Of a stretch of DNA of 64,000 nt, positions 50,616-59,031 are shown one piece after another. Every line of letters begins with the position of its first letter. Within the stretch, counting starts at the first letter, position 1. The notes beneath the pieces were generated by a model. That model searched no databases. It worked only from the letters and a program-made list of their open reading frames with translations, and was not told the origin of the DNA. A program made the translations under genes and the position numbers. Origin of the DNA: Christiangramia bathymodioli (GTDB lineage: Bacteria > Bacteroidota > Bacteroidia > Flavobacteriales > Flavobacteriaceae). The DNA is taken from positions 1,302,048 through 1,366,047 of the forward strand of contig SRSL01000001.1 of NCBI GenBank assembly GCA_009735695.1, given 5' to 3'.

Positions 50616-52997
50616 ATGAAATTTGTATTATCTTTTTTGGGTCTTTTCTTTCTGACCCTACAGGCCCAGGCCCAGCAATTTACTGTTTCGGGAACAGTGA
50701 CCGAAAATGGGGTTCCCGTTGAGGAAGCCTCGGTTTACGTTAGGAGCACAGGCTCCGGAACCCTTACCGATGAAAATGGAAACTACCAGATAAGCCTCCA
50801 GGAAGGAGATTATGTACTGGTATTCTCTTTCGGAAATCAAAAAGTGAAGGAGATCGATCTCACAGGAAATATGAAGCTCAATGTAGATCTTTCGGGCGCC
50901 AGGGAATCGCTGGAAGAGGTGTTCCTGTCTTCGGTTCGTGTGAGCGCACAATCGCCAATAACCTATAGCAATCTCACCAATGAGGAGATCGAAGACCGAA
51001 ACCTTGGTCAGGATATTCCGGTGCTGATGAGTTATATGCCGAACGTTGTCACTACCACAGATGCTGGTAATGGCGTTGGGTATACCGGGATAAGAGTTCG
51101 TGGTAGTGACGCGACTCGAGTTAATGTTACCATTAACGGAATCCCTTATAACGATGCGGAAAGCCAGGGAACCTTTTGGGTAAACCTGGGGGACTTCGCC
51201 TCTTCAGTAGAGAATTTACAACTGCAGCGCGGAGTTGGAACTTCCACTAACGGTGCTGGTGCCTTTGGAGCGAGTTTGAACATTTTAACCGATTCCTATA
51301 AAAAGGAGGCCCAGGCCGAACTGGCCAATAGTGTGGGATCTTTCAACACGTTCAAGCATACCTTTAAGTTTAGCACGGGGCTAATTAACGATCACTGGGA
51401 GTTTGCAGGTCGTGCATCCAAGATCAGGAGTGACGGTTATATAGACCGCGCGAGTTCAGACCTGAAATCCTATTTCCTGCAGGGGACCTATGTAGATGAA
51501 AATACGCTGGTAAAAGCCCTTGGATTTGGCGGAAGTGAGCGCACTTACCAGGCCTGGTACGGTATAGACGCCGAAACTCTTGAAAATGACCGCACCTTCA
51601 ACCCGGCGGGTATTTATACCGATGAAGACGGGAATACGAAATATTACGACAACCAGACCGACAACTACAAGCAGGATCACTACCAGTTGCTCTGGAACCA
51701 GGAATACGGTGGCAACTGGTCTTCTAATATCGCCCTTCACTATACCTACGGAAGAGGATATTATGAAGAATACAACGAGGATGCCGATCTTGCTGAATTC
51801 GGTCTTCCTTCTTTCGTGGCAAATGGAGAGGAAGTGACCACTTCAGATATCGTGGGTACCAAATGGCTGGATAATCATTTCTACGGAAGTGTTTTCAGCC
51901 TGAATTACCAGAATACCAACTGGGACATCACCCTGGGTGGTGGCTGGAATAAATATGAAGGTGATCATTTTGGGGAAGTGCTCTACACCAGGTTCGCAAA
52001 AAATAACGATCCTTATGAACCCTATTATTTTAACCAGGCAGATAAGACCGATTTCAATATCTACGGAAAGGCCAATTTCGCCATCACCGAAAAACTGGCG
52101 GGGTATGCCGATCTTCAGCTTAGAACCATCAATTATGAGACCGATGGCGTGCTGGATGATCAAAGCAGGTTTTTAAACGAGGACAATTTCAGTTTTTTCA
52201 ACCCGAAAGCTGGTTTGACCTATGAATTGAACAGCGCTAACCAGTTCTATTTTTCATACGCCCGTGCTCACCGTGAACCCAGCCGAAACGATTATGAAAA
52301 CGGTGACCCGGAGCCGGAAGAGCTGAATGATTTTGAACTGGGATGGAGAGTAAGCAAACCGTCTTTTCAAATAAATTCCAACCTGTATTTCATGGATTAC
52401 CAGAATCAGTTGGTGTTAACCGGTGGTATTGACGATGTAGGTGCCTTTATTAGGGCTAATAGTGGTAACAGTTATAGACTGGGCCTTGAAGTAGATGCGA
52501 CCTTCAGGCTTTCAGATAAATTCAATGTACGGCCAAATATCGCCCTGAGCAGGAATAAGAATGTGGATTTCGTTTCAACCTTTAATGGAGAACTGGTAAA
52601 CTATGGCGATACCGATATTTCCTATTCTCCTGAGATCGTTGCCGGGAATATCATCGAATACAGGCCTGCAGATGGTCTTGAGCTAAAGCTCCTGTCTAAA
52701 TATGTTGGCGAGCAGTACATGAGCAATATAGAGGCTGAAAACTCCAGGCTGGATGCCTATTTCGTGAACGATTTTAATGTTCAATACAGTTTTGGAAATT
52801 TCTGGGAGTTCAGAGATGTAATTGTTACCGGGCTGGTGAACAACATCTTCAATGAAAAATATGTCTCCAATGGGTATTATTATACCTATGATGTTCCCAA
52901 CGAGGATCTGCCTTCTGGCGTTGAAACCTTTGATGGTGCAGGATATTATCCGCAGGCTACTACCAACTTTTTAATAGGTTTAAGCCTGAAATTTTAA
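50616..52997 (+). CDS. TonB-dependent outer membrane receptor, probably for thiamine or a precursor
   Basis: A 793-residue TonB-dependent transporter. A signal peptide (to about 20, LQAQAQ) leads to a carboxypeptidase-regulatory-like beta domain (about 22-100), then the plug (VLMSYMPNVVTTTDAGNGVGYTGIRVRG, with TINGIPYNDAESQGTFW) and a 22-strand barrel ending in the aromatic LIGLSLKF. Substrate is inferred from the TPP riboswitch just upstream: such receptors are the known outer membrane thiamine route in Bacteroidota. TonB/ExbBD would energise it. It is monocistronic here, with a terminator after the stop. Confidence 0.92.
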   Translation: MKFVLSFLGLFFLTLQAQAQQFTVSGTVTENGVPVEEASVYVRSTGSGTLTDENGNYQISLQEGDYVLVFSFGNQKVKEIDLTGNMKLNVDLSGARESLEEVFLSSVRVSAQSPITYSNLTNEEIEDRNLGQDIPVLMSYMPNVVTTTDAGNGVGYTGIRVRGSDATRVNVTINGIPYNDAESQGTFWVNLGDFASSVENLQLQRGVGTSTNGAGAFGASLNILTDSYKKEAQAELANSVGSFNTFKHTFKFSTGLINDHWEFAGRASKIRSDGYIDRASSDLKSYFLQGTYVDENTLVKALGFGGSERTYQAWYGIDAETLENDRTFNPAGIYTDEDGNTKYYDNQTDNYKQDHYQLLWNQEYGGNWSSNIALHYTYGRGYYEEYNEDADLAEFGLPSFVANGEEVTTSDIVGTKWLDNHFYGSVFSLNYQNTNWDITLGGGWNKYEGDHFGEVLYTRFAKNNDPYEPYYFNQADKTDFNIYGKANFAITEKLAGYADLQLRTINYETDGVLDDQSRFLNEDNFSFFNPKAGLTYELNSANQFYFSYARAHREPSRNDYENGDPEPEELNDFELGWRVSKPSFQINSNLYFMDYQNQLVLTGGIDDVGAFIRANSGNSYRLGLEVDATFRLSDKFNVRPNIALSRNKNVDFVSTFNGELVNYGDTDISYSPEIVAGNIIEYRPADGLELKLLSKYVGEQYMSNIEAENSRLDAYFVNDFNVQYSFGNFWEFRDVIVTGLVNNIFNEKYVSNGYYYTYDVPNEDLPSGVETFDGAGYYPQATTNFLIGLSLKF

Positions 52998-53017
52998 ATA
53001 GAGTGTTTGATTCGGTA

Positions 53018-53062
53018 AAGCCTCCTTTTCCAAAGTCTAACTCTGGAAGGGGAGGTTTTTTA
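53018..53062. terminator. Bidirectional terminator after the receptor gene
   Basis: Arms AAAGCCTCC and GGGAGGTTTT around an inner stem (TTCCA/TGGAA), T-run to the right; it ends the receptor transcript and probably the convergent lipoprotein transcript. Confidence 0.65.
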
Positions 53063-53488
53063 GTTCCACACCTCAATGATGTTTCCCGACTTTTGAACTC
53101 GGTACGGCTTCATGGTATACTGGCCTTCACCTTCGGAAAGTTCACCGGTGATGATATTATAGGAATTCTCTTCACAGTCGCAGGTAGCGATAATGCCTTC
53201 CACCTTCATCCCGGAACACTGACTTGGCGGATGATTGGGATCGCTCAACTCAAAGGCTGAATATTGGGAATTGTTGATATTATAAACCACCACCCCTTTC
53301 ACTCCCTGCTGGTAAGTGACGAATGAATTTCCAGCGTAACTAAGGTCGTTATATTCCGGAAAGTTAAGGTTGAGTTGCAGCCTCACCGTAAGATCAGGTA
53401 AATTAGGGTTTCTCCTGAAGTCGTCGTCAGAATCTGAACAGCTTAAAAGCGTTATAAAAACCAGTAAAACCAGGCTGAATTTTTTCAT
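53060..53488 (-). CDS. Lipoprotein with a degenerate Rieske-like domain
   Basis: A 142-residue lipoprotein (lipobox LLSC, Cys17). Residues about 60-142 follow a Rieske ferredoxin pattern: VVVYNINNSQYSAFEL, then a Cys (C91) where the first box would be, then C103-D-C105-E106-E-N-S-Y-N-I-I-T-G and a closing strand GNIIEVWN. Both cluster His residues are missing (G93 and E106 in their places), so a 2Fe-2S Rieske cluster should not form. The remaining three Cys could make a disulfide or bind metal. The Rieske relation is my reading from pattern only. Confidence 0.6.
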   Translation of the reverse strand: MKKFSLVLLVFITLLSCSDSDDDFRRNPNLPDLTVRLQLNLNFPEYNDLSYAGNSFVTYQQGVKGVVVYNINNSQYSAFELSDPNHPPSQCSGMKVEGIIATCDCEENSYNIITGELSEGEGQYTMKPYRVQKSGNIIEVWN

Positions 53489-53518
53489 TTCAAATCTTTA
53501 TTTGGCGAAAATAATATA

Positions 53519-53550
53519 ATTGTTCCTAAAGATTAAATTTCATACATTTG
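53519..53550 (+). promoter_or_regulatory. Promoter of greA
   Basis: ATTG at 53519-53522, 20-nt gap, TACATTTG at 53543-53550; predicted start near 53557, giving a leader of about 185 nt. Confidence 0.6.
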
Positions 53551-53557
53551 TTAAAAG

Positions 53558-53584
53558 AAATCCCGCTGAGACTGGGATTTTTTT
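53558..53584 (+). terminator. Terminator-like hairpin inside the greA leader
   Basis: Stem AAATCCC/GGGATTT with a 9-nt loop and a T-run, right after the predicted transcription start and about 155 nt before greA. A second hairpin (53610-53632, CCGAA/TTCGG) and a third (53691-53717, GGAAC-A-GGAAAA/TTTTCC-G-GGTTCC) follow. Confidence 0.6.
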
Positions 53585-53739
53585 AGTTAATGACATTAGT
53601 TTAAAACCTCCGAACTAGGCTGTTAGATTCGGATTGATCCCGATCCAGGGAGTCTGAAATTTTACTAAAAATCATTATTAGGGATTTAGAGGAACAGGAA
53701 AATTTTTTCCGGGTTCCCGAGTATTAAAACGAGAAAGTT

Positions 53740-54216
53740 ATGAGTAAAGTATCTTATTATACCCCGGAAGGCTTAAAAAAGCTCAGAGATGAACTGAATC
53801 ATCTTAAGGACGTAGAAAGACCAAAGGCATCTCAGGCGATCGCAGAGGCAAGAGACAAGGGGGATTTAAGTGAGAACGCCGAGTATGATGCTGCCAAGGA
53901 AGCTCAGGGCTTGCTGGAAATGAAAATATCAAAACTGGAAGAAGTGGTTGCAAACGCCAGAGTAATAGATGAGTCCCAATTGGATACTTCTAAAGTGCTG
54001 GTGCATTCCCATGTAAAAATAAAGAATAAAACCAATGGCGCCGAAATGGAATACAAGCTGGTAGCCCAGAGTGAAGCCGATCTTAAATCGGGGAAAATTT
54101 CGGTAGATTCTCCAATTGGAAAAGGTCTTCTGGGAAAACAGGTTGGTGATATAGCAGAAATCGAAGTGCCGAATGGAACGGTTAAGTTCGAGGTGATCGA
54201 GATCTGGAGAGACTAG
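53740..54216 (+). CDS. greA: Transcription elongation factor GreA
   Basis: A 158-residue cleavage factor that rescues backtracked RNA polymerase. The N-terminal coiled coil (about 1-75) carries the acidic tip DLSENAEYDAAKE (D45 and E48 area), which reaches the active site, and the C-terminal FKBP-like domain ends VKFEVIEIWRD. The length is canonical. The long structured leader with its own terminator suggests regulated read-through. Confidence 0.96.
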   Translation: MSKVSYYTPEGLKKLRDELNHLKDVERPKASQAIAEARDKGDLSENAEYDAAKEAQGLLEMKISKLEEVVANARVIDESQLDTSKVLVHSHVKIKNKTNGAEMEYKLVAQSEADLKSGKISVDSPIGKGLLGKQVGDIAEIEVPNGTVKFEVIEIWRD

Positions 54217-54238
54217 TTCTTCATCCTTGCATAAACTT

Positions 54239-54296
54239 TAATCCTTTTCTAACATCTATAATTTCAGATTTGAGAAAAGGATTTTTATTTTTAGTA
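54239..54296 (+). terminator. Terminator of greA
   Basis: Arms AATCCTTTTCT and AGAAAAGGATT pair over 11 bp around a 21-nt loop; T-rich 3' side. Confidence 0.65.
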
Positions 54297-54310
54297 AAAA
54301 CCAACCAGTT

Positions 54311-54706
54311 ATGTCAACATTATTCACCAAGATCATAAAGGGAGAGATCCCATCCTATAAAGTAGCCGAAAACAGCCAGTTTTTGGCATTTCTTGATATC
54401 AGGCCAAACGCTAAAGGACATACCTTGTGTATTCCCAAAAAGGAGGTTGATAAGATCTGGGACCTGGAAGCAGAAGTTTACCAGGAACTGATGCGTTTTT
54501 CGAGGCAGGTGGCAATCGCACTTGAGTCTACGGTACCCTGTAAACGGGTAGGAATGGCCGTAGTTGGGCTGGAAGTGCCTCATGTTCATGTACACCTGAT
54601 CCCCCTTAACAAGATGGGTGATATGGATTTTTCCAACAATGTAGAAATGAGCGAGGAAGAATTTAAAGAACTGGCAGCCAAAATTGCTTCAAAAGTAGAC
54701 CTGTGA
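54311..54706 (+). CDS. HIT family nucleotide-binding protein (HINT-like)
   Basis: A 131-residue histidine triad protein: H91-V-H93-V-H95 in VPHVHVHLIPL, with TKIIKGEIPSYKVAE at the start. Members hydrolyse nucleoside phosphoramidates or AMP conjugates. The stop overlaps the GTG start of the thioesterase gene by three bases, so they are coupled. Confidence 0.94.
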   Translation: MSTLFTKIIKGEIPSYKVAENSQFLAFLDIRPNAKGHTLCIPKKEVDKIWDLEAEVYQELMRFSRQVAIALESTVPCKRVGMAVVGLEVPHVHVHLIPLNKMGDMDFSNNVEMSEEEFKELAAKIASKVDL

Positions 54707-55116
54707 GTGACGATAGGGATTTTAAGCTAAGCCTCGAGATCCGAATAGATTGGAGCGACCTGGATATGTATGAGCATGTGAACAATGTTTCGTACATGCG
54801 CTACCTTCAAAGCGGAAGGGTGAATTTCTGGGAAGCCAGTGGAATCCACGAATTTTATCGGAATTCAGACCAGGGCACCATGCTGGTTTCCACCAAATGC
54901 GACTTCAGGAAGCCTTTGTTCTATCCAGGGAAGGCCGTTGTAAAAACACGCCTTGATTTTATTGGCAATAAAAGTTTTGGCCTTGAACATATTATTTTGA
55001 CTGAAAGGAACGAGATCTCTGCCGAGGGCAAAGATATAGTGGTATGCTTCGATTTCAGTAAAAATGAAACCTTTCCAGTTCCAGACTGGTTAAGAGATAA
55101 AATTTCAGAATATTAA
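54703..55116 (+). CDS. Acyl-CoA thioesterase (4-hydroxybenzoyl-CoA/YbgC type)
   Basis: A 137-residue hot-dog fold thioesterase. The catalytic segment is IDWSDLDMYEHVNNVSYMRYLQSGR, with D21 as the likely catalytic acid and HVNN following. The start is GTG at 54703, overlapping the HIT stop (GTGA). It should hydrolyse a short or medium acyl-CoA; substrate unknown. It is convergent with the histidine kinase, four bases overlapping. Confidence 0.9.
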   Translation: MSDDRDFKLSLEIRIDWSDLDMYEHVNNVSYMRYLQSGRVNFWEASGIHEFYRNSDQGTMLVSTKCDFRKPLFYPGKAVVKTRLDFIGNKSFGLEHIILTERNEISAEGKDIVVCFDFSKNETFPVPDWLRDKISEY

Positions 55117-56261
55117 ACCTTTTTCAGGCTTATCTGGAAAGTAGAGCCCTTGTTGATCTCACTTTTGGCAACCTTGATTTTGCCCCGGTGGTACTCTTCA
55201 ATAATTCTTTTCGCAAGAGATAGTCCCAATCCCCAGCCCCTTTTTTTACTTGTTTGTCCAGGTTCAAAAATAGACCGGAAGCGATTCTTATCAATGCCTT
55301 TCCCGGTATCGGTAATATAGATATGCGCCTGTTTCTGGTCCTGCTTGATCTCGATCTTTAGGCTTCCCTTACCTCGCATGGCGTCAATCGCATTTTTCAC
55401 CAGGTTTTCGATTGTCCAGCTGTACAATTGTTCATTGAGGTTCACATAAATTGGCTGGCGTGGTGTTTTTAAACTGAAATCGATCAGTGTCGAACTTCTG
55501 GCTTTCAGGTATTCGAAACTATTTCGGGTGGCAGCGACAATATCGGTTTTTGGAAGATTTGGAAGGGAACCAATTTTCGAAAAACGTTCAGTAATTGTCT
55601 TGAGGCGTTCTATATCCTTTTCCATTTCTTCCACATAGGAAGGATTTACGTTTTCAGCTTTTAGAATTTCAGTCCAGCCAATCAGCGAACTTAATGGTGT
55701 TCCAATCTGGTGAGCGGTTTCCTTGGCCATTCCAGCCCACAATTTGTTCTGTTCGCTACTTTTAGTGGTGGTGTAAAAGAAATAGACCACTCCAACAAAC
55801 AGAAATCCAATGAGCGTTAAGCCAATAGGATAATATTTGAGCTTGTTCAGGGCCGGCGAATTCCCATAATAGACATATTGAATTTGTCCGTCGCCCAGGT
55901 CAATTTCGATAGGTTCGTTCTCGTCCCTGAGATCGTCAAAATAATCCTGTAATCTTTCCTGGTCTTCCAGGATTTCAGGGTCGATATTGGTGGTATATTC
56001 GATCTCTCCATGCTCATTGGTGTGAATGATGGGGATACTGGTGTTGTTGTTCAGAATTTCCAGAACAAGGTCCAGATCGGCATCTTCAGGGGCGTGGGCC
56101 AGTTCTTCCTGGGCCTGGGCCCAGATATTCATTTTAGCCCGCTCATCTTCCTTAAGTCGCTGGAAAAAGATGCTGGTGTTCCATAATACCAAAATGATGA
56201 CCGCGAAACAGGAAATTATGATAAACCAGCGGTTAAAGCTGCGCTCGTCGGGTAGATGCAT
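55113..56261 (-). CDS. Membrane sensor histidine kinase
   Basis: A 382-residue orphan kinase with TM1 (about 12-31), a periplasmic sensor of about 110 residues, TM2 (about 144-163), HisKA with H184 (AKETAHQIGTPLSSLIGW) and HATPase_c with N in NLVKNAIDAM and G-box DTGKGIDKNR, RGWGLGLSLAKRI. It lacks a receiver, and no response regulator gene is next to it. The HQIGTPLSS variant is common in Bacteroidota kinases. Confidence 0.92.
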   Translation of the reverse strand: MHLPDERSFNRWFIIISCFAVIILVLWNTSIFFQRLKEDERAKMNIWAQAQEELAHAPEDADLDLVLEILNNNTSIPIIHTNEHGEIEYTTNIDPEILEDQERLQDYFDDLRDENEPIEIDLGDGQIQYVYYGNSPALNKLKYYPIGLTLIGFLFVGVVYFFYTTTKSSEQNKLWAGMAKETAHQIGTPLSSLIGWTEILKAENVNPSYVEEMEKDIERLKTITERFSKIGSLPNLPKTDIVAATRNSFEYLKARSSTLIDFSLKTPRQPIYVNLNEQLYSWTIENLVKNAIDAMRGKGSLKIEIKQDQKQAHIYITDTGKGIDKNRFRSIFEPGQTSKKRGWGLGLSLAKRIIEEYHRGKIKVAKSEINKGSTFQISLKKV

Positions 56262-56376
56262 GAATGATTCCGGCTTTTAAACGAAAATAAATATAAGCGT
56301 TTTAAATCTATTTTTATTGTGAGCCATCGCTTTTCATTCCTTAGCTGTTTCTGTATCTTTGGCAAAAATCGAAACT

Positions 56377-57249
56377 ATGCTCAGTCTGGAACCTAAAGAC
56401 CTTAGTGTTGGTAAATTGCATCAGTACCTGTTAGGGGCCATTGGCCCAAGGCCTATTGCGTTTGCAAGCACTATAGATGAAAAAGGAAGACCTAATTTGT
56501 CACCGTTCAGCTTTTTCAATGTTTTTGGATCCAATCCGCCGGTTTTGATCTTTTCTCCTGCCAGAAGGGGAAGGGACAATACCACCAAGCATACCTTCGA
56601 AAATGCCCGTAAAGTAGATGAGGTGGTGATCAATATCGTGAATTTCGATATCGTTCAGCAAATGTCACTTTCCAGTACAGAATATGCTGAAGGAGTGAAT
56701 GAATTCGATAAGGCAGGTCTGACCATGCTTAAATCTGATCTTGTGAAACCATTCCGGGTTGCGGAATCACCGGTACAATTTGAATGTAAGATCAAAGAAG
56801 TAGTAGAAACCGGAGCTGAAGGCGGGGCAGGAAATCTGGTGATCTGTCATGTAATAAAAATGCATATCAAGGAGGAAATCCTGGACGAAAATGGATATAT
56901 AGATCAGTATAAGATAGATCAGGTGGCCCGAATGGGAGGAAACTGGTATACCAGGGCCCGGGAAGGAATGTTTGAAGTGCCCAAACCATTATCGACCTTA
57001 GGAATAGGAATTGATGCTATTCCGAAGCATATCAAAAACAGCCGGGTACTTACCGGGAACGACCTGGGGAAACTTGGCAATGTGGAAGCCTTACCCAAAA
57101 ATGGAGAAATTGAGGCTTTCCTTAAGGAAAATGAGGAAGATGCCAAACTAGTGAGGAGTGGTGAACTGGATATAATTCATAAAAGAGCCCAAATGTTTCT
57201 GGAGAAGAATGAACCAGAAAATGCCTGGAAAATATTATTAGCAAAATAA
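56377..57249 (+). CDS. Flavin reductase-like (FMN-binding split barrel) protein
   Basis: A 290-residue cytoplasmic protein with an N-terminal FMN-binding split-barrel domain (YLLGAIGPRPIAFASTIDEKGRPNLSPFSFFNVFGSNPP, then RRGRDNTTKHTFENARK). The ATG at 56377 is preferred to a TTG six codons upstream. The C-terminal 110 residues are helical and of unknown role. Known relatives reduce flavins or form part of flavin-dependent oxidoreductases. The DUF3127 gene follows after five bases, so they are co-transcribed. Confidence 0.88.
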   Translation: MLSLEPKDLSVGKLHQYLLGAIGPRPIAFASTIDEKGRPNLSPFSFFNVFGSNPPVLIFSPARRGRDNTTKHTFENARKVDEVVINIVNFDIVQQMSLSSTEYAEGVNEFDKAGLTMLKSDLVKPFRVAESPVQFECKIKEVVETGAEGGAGNLVICHVIKMHIKEEILDENGYIDQYKIDQVARMGGNWYTRAREGMFEVPKPLSTLGIGIDAIPKHIKNSRVLTGNDLGKLGNVEALPKNGEIEAFLKENEEDAKLVRSGELDIIHKRAQMFLEKNEPENAWKILLAK

Positions 57250-57254
57250 AAGAA

Positions 57255-57626
57255 ATGGAAGTACAAGGAAAGATCAAAATCATCGGAGAAACAAAAACCT
57301 TTGGAAACAATGGTTTTCAGAAGAGAGAAGTAGTGATTACTACAGAAGAGCAATATCCACAAACCCTAATGATCGAATTCGTTCAGGACAAGACCAGCCT
57401 TTTAGATAGTTACAAAGTTGGGCAGCCTGTAAAGATAGGGATCAACCTTAGAGGGCGCGAATGGGTGAGCCCACAGGGAGAGACCAAGTACTTCAATTCT
57501 ATACAGGGATGGAGAATTGAAAATCTTGCTGCTCAGCAGCCAGGAGGACAGAATGTGCCACCACCAGACCAGTTCGAACCTGCAAACGACCTGAACGAGG
57601 AGGATTATGATGATCTACCGTTCTAA
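57255..57626 (+). CDS. DUF3127 protein with an SSB-like C-terminal tip
   Basis: A 123-residue protein of the DUF3127 family. Residues 1-92 look like a beta-rich OB-like domain, then a Gln/Gly/Pro linker (93-110), then an acidic tail ending D119-D-L-P-F123. That layout (OB-like domain, low-complexity linker, acidic tip ending in Pro-Phe) is that of single-stranded DNA-binding proteins, whose tip binds RecO, PriA, topoisomerases and others. It may be a small SSB-like accessory protein; this is inference. It is co-transcribed with the flavin reductase gene. Confidence 0.82.
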   Translation: MEVQGKIKIIGETKTFGNNGFQKREVVITTEEQYPQTLMIEFVQDKTSLLDSYKVGQPVKIGINLRGREWVSPQGETKYFNSIQGWRIENLAAQQPGGQNVPPPDQFEPANDLNEEDYDDLPF

Positions 57627-57648
57627 GAAGAAAGAATAATAATTTAAA

Positions 57649-57684
57649 GGTCCGGTCCTGTTAAGGTAGCCGGACTTTTTTTTA
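57649..57684 (+). terminator. Terminator after the DUF3127 gene
   Basis: Stem GTCCGG/CCGGAC with a 17-nt loop and eight Ts. Confidence 0.75.
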
Positions 57685-57708
57685 TTTTAAGACTTTAAAT
57701 CTGACCCA

Positions 57709-58347
57709 TTGTACTTTATAGGACCACATGATAAACTCCCTCCGGCCGAAATGGCCAATGGGGATGGATTGCTTGCAGCGGGAACCGACCTGAATCCGGA
57801 GAGACTGAAGGAGGCCTATCTAAAAGGCATTTTCCCCTGGTACAGCGAAGGCCAGCCGGTACTGTGGTGGTCACCAGATCCCAGGATGGTCTTATTTCCT
57901 GAAAATCTTAGGATAAGGAAAAGCATGAGGCCCTTGCTTAACAAGAACAGGTTTCAGGTGACCTTCAATCACACATTTGAAAAGGTAATCGATGAATGTG
58001 GAAAGATCGATAGGAAGGGCCAGGACGGAACCTGGATCACTCCAGAGATCAGGGAAAGTTATCTTCAGCTTCATAAGGAAGGTATGGCCATTTCAGTTGA
58101 AGTATGGGACGAAGAGCAGCTTGCTGGTGGATTGTACGGCGTTTATTTGAAAGAAAAGAAGATGTTTTGTGGTGAAAGTATGTTCTCCCGGGTAAGTAAT
58201 GCCTCAAAATTCGGATTTATCAAGCTCGTTCAGCATTTAGAAAAAGAGGGAGTGAGGATCATAGACTGCCAGGTCTATACCAGGCATCTTGAAAGCCTGG
58301 GTGCCGACGAGATTCCGCGGGAAGAATTCCTGGAATACCTTAAATGA
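57709..58347 (+). CDS. aat: Leucyl/phenylalanyl-tRNA-protein transferase
   Basis: A 212-residue N-end-rule enzyme that adds Leu or Phe from charged tRNA to proteins with N-terminal Lys or Arg, marking them for ClpS/ClpAP. Family segments are GIFPWYSEGQPVLWWSPDPR, GGLYGVYLKEKKMFCGESMFS and the C-terminal QVYTRHLESLGADEIPR. The start appears to be TTG at 57709, as no ATG fits the canonical MYFIGP N-terminus. Its own promoter was not found; it follows the DUF3127 terminator closely. Confidence 0.94.
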   Translation: MYFIGPHDKLPPAEMANGDGLLAAGTDLNPERLKEAYLKGIFPWYSEGQPVLWWSPDPRMVLFPENLRIRKSMRPLLNKNRFQVTFNHTFEKVIDECGKIDRKGQDGTWITPEIRESYLQLHKEGMAISVEVWDEEQLAGGLYGVYLKEKKMFCGESMFSRVSNASKFGFIKLVQHLEKEGVRIIDCQVYTRHLESLGADEIPREEFLEYLK

Positions 58348-59031
58348 TCAAAGGCTTAAGTTAAGGCCGGTTAAAAAGAACAATTCGTGAACTGTAGATT
58401 GGTTGTAATTGGCAAGGCGGTATTCCGTTCCGAAGTCGATTTTGATTCCTTTGGAAATTTCCTTTCCCAGGCTCAGACCTATTCGCTGTTCCAGACTGGG
58501 TTTTATGGCGGAGCCCATACTCAATAGCGCTTCCGTATTTCCAACCAGGAAAAATTCATCCGGGTCCAGGCGCTGGCCATTCAAAGCCAGCTGGGCAGAG
58601 AATTCATATCGGGTTCGGTAAATCGTATTTGCCCTGAACCGTTGTTCAAAGCGAATGCGGTGAGCCAGCTTAAGGGAATTGTATTTTCGCGATCGGCTGT
58701 ATTGCTGGGTAAGCCTTATCTCATCTCTTGAAGTATCTTCAAATAATTCATTGAAGCGGTAGCGAAGCCCCAGGCTCAATTTCCCGTAAAAACCAACTTC
58801 GTAACTGGTAAAATGGCTTAGTTCAAAAAACCTGGCATTGAATAAAGTCTCTCCTTCAGAATGGATCAGGTTGCGGTTTGATATGCCGAAATTAAATGAC
58901 CACCTGTTGGGCCTTTCCAGGTTTAAATTGATGTCTGGTTCCAGAAACGAGCTGAAATTCTGTGATCGTACCTGGAAACCTAGAATCAGAAAAAGAACTA
59001 GTATGGCGATCCTAGAAAATGAGGTAGTCAT
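58348..59031 (-). CDS. DUF2490 outer membrane beta-barrel-like protein
   Basis: A 227-residue protein with a signal peptide (about 1-24, VRSQ) and a run of amphipathic strands with aromatic ends (RWSFNFGISNR, YSRSRKYNSLKLAHRIRFEQRFR), matching the DUF2490 family, which resembles small outer membrane barrels. The role is unknown. It overlaps the gene upstream by 20 bp and is last in a long minus-strand run. Confidence 0.78.
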   Translation of the reverse strand: MTTSFSRIAILVLFLILGFQVRSQNFSSFLEPDINLNLERPNRWSFNFGISNRNLIHSEGETLFNARFFELSHFTSYEVGFYGKLSLGLRYRFNELFEDTSRDEIRLTQQYSRSRKYNSLKLAHRIRFEQRFRANTIYRTRYEFSAQLALNGQRLDPDEFFLVGNTEALLSMGSAIKPSLEQRIGLSLGKEISKGIKIDFGTEYRLANYNQSTVHELFFLTGLNLSL

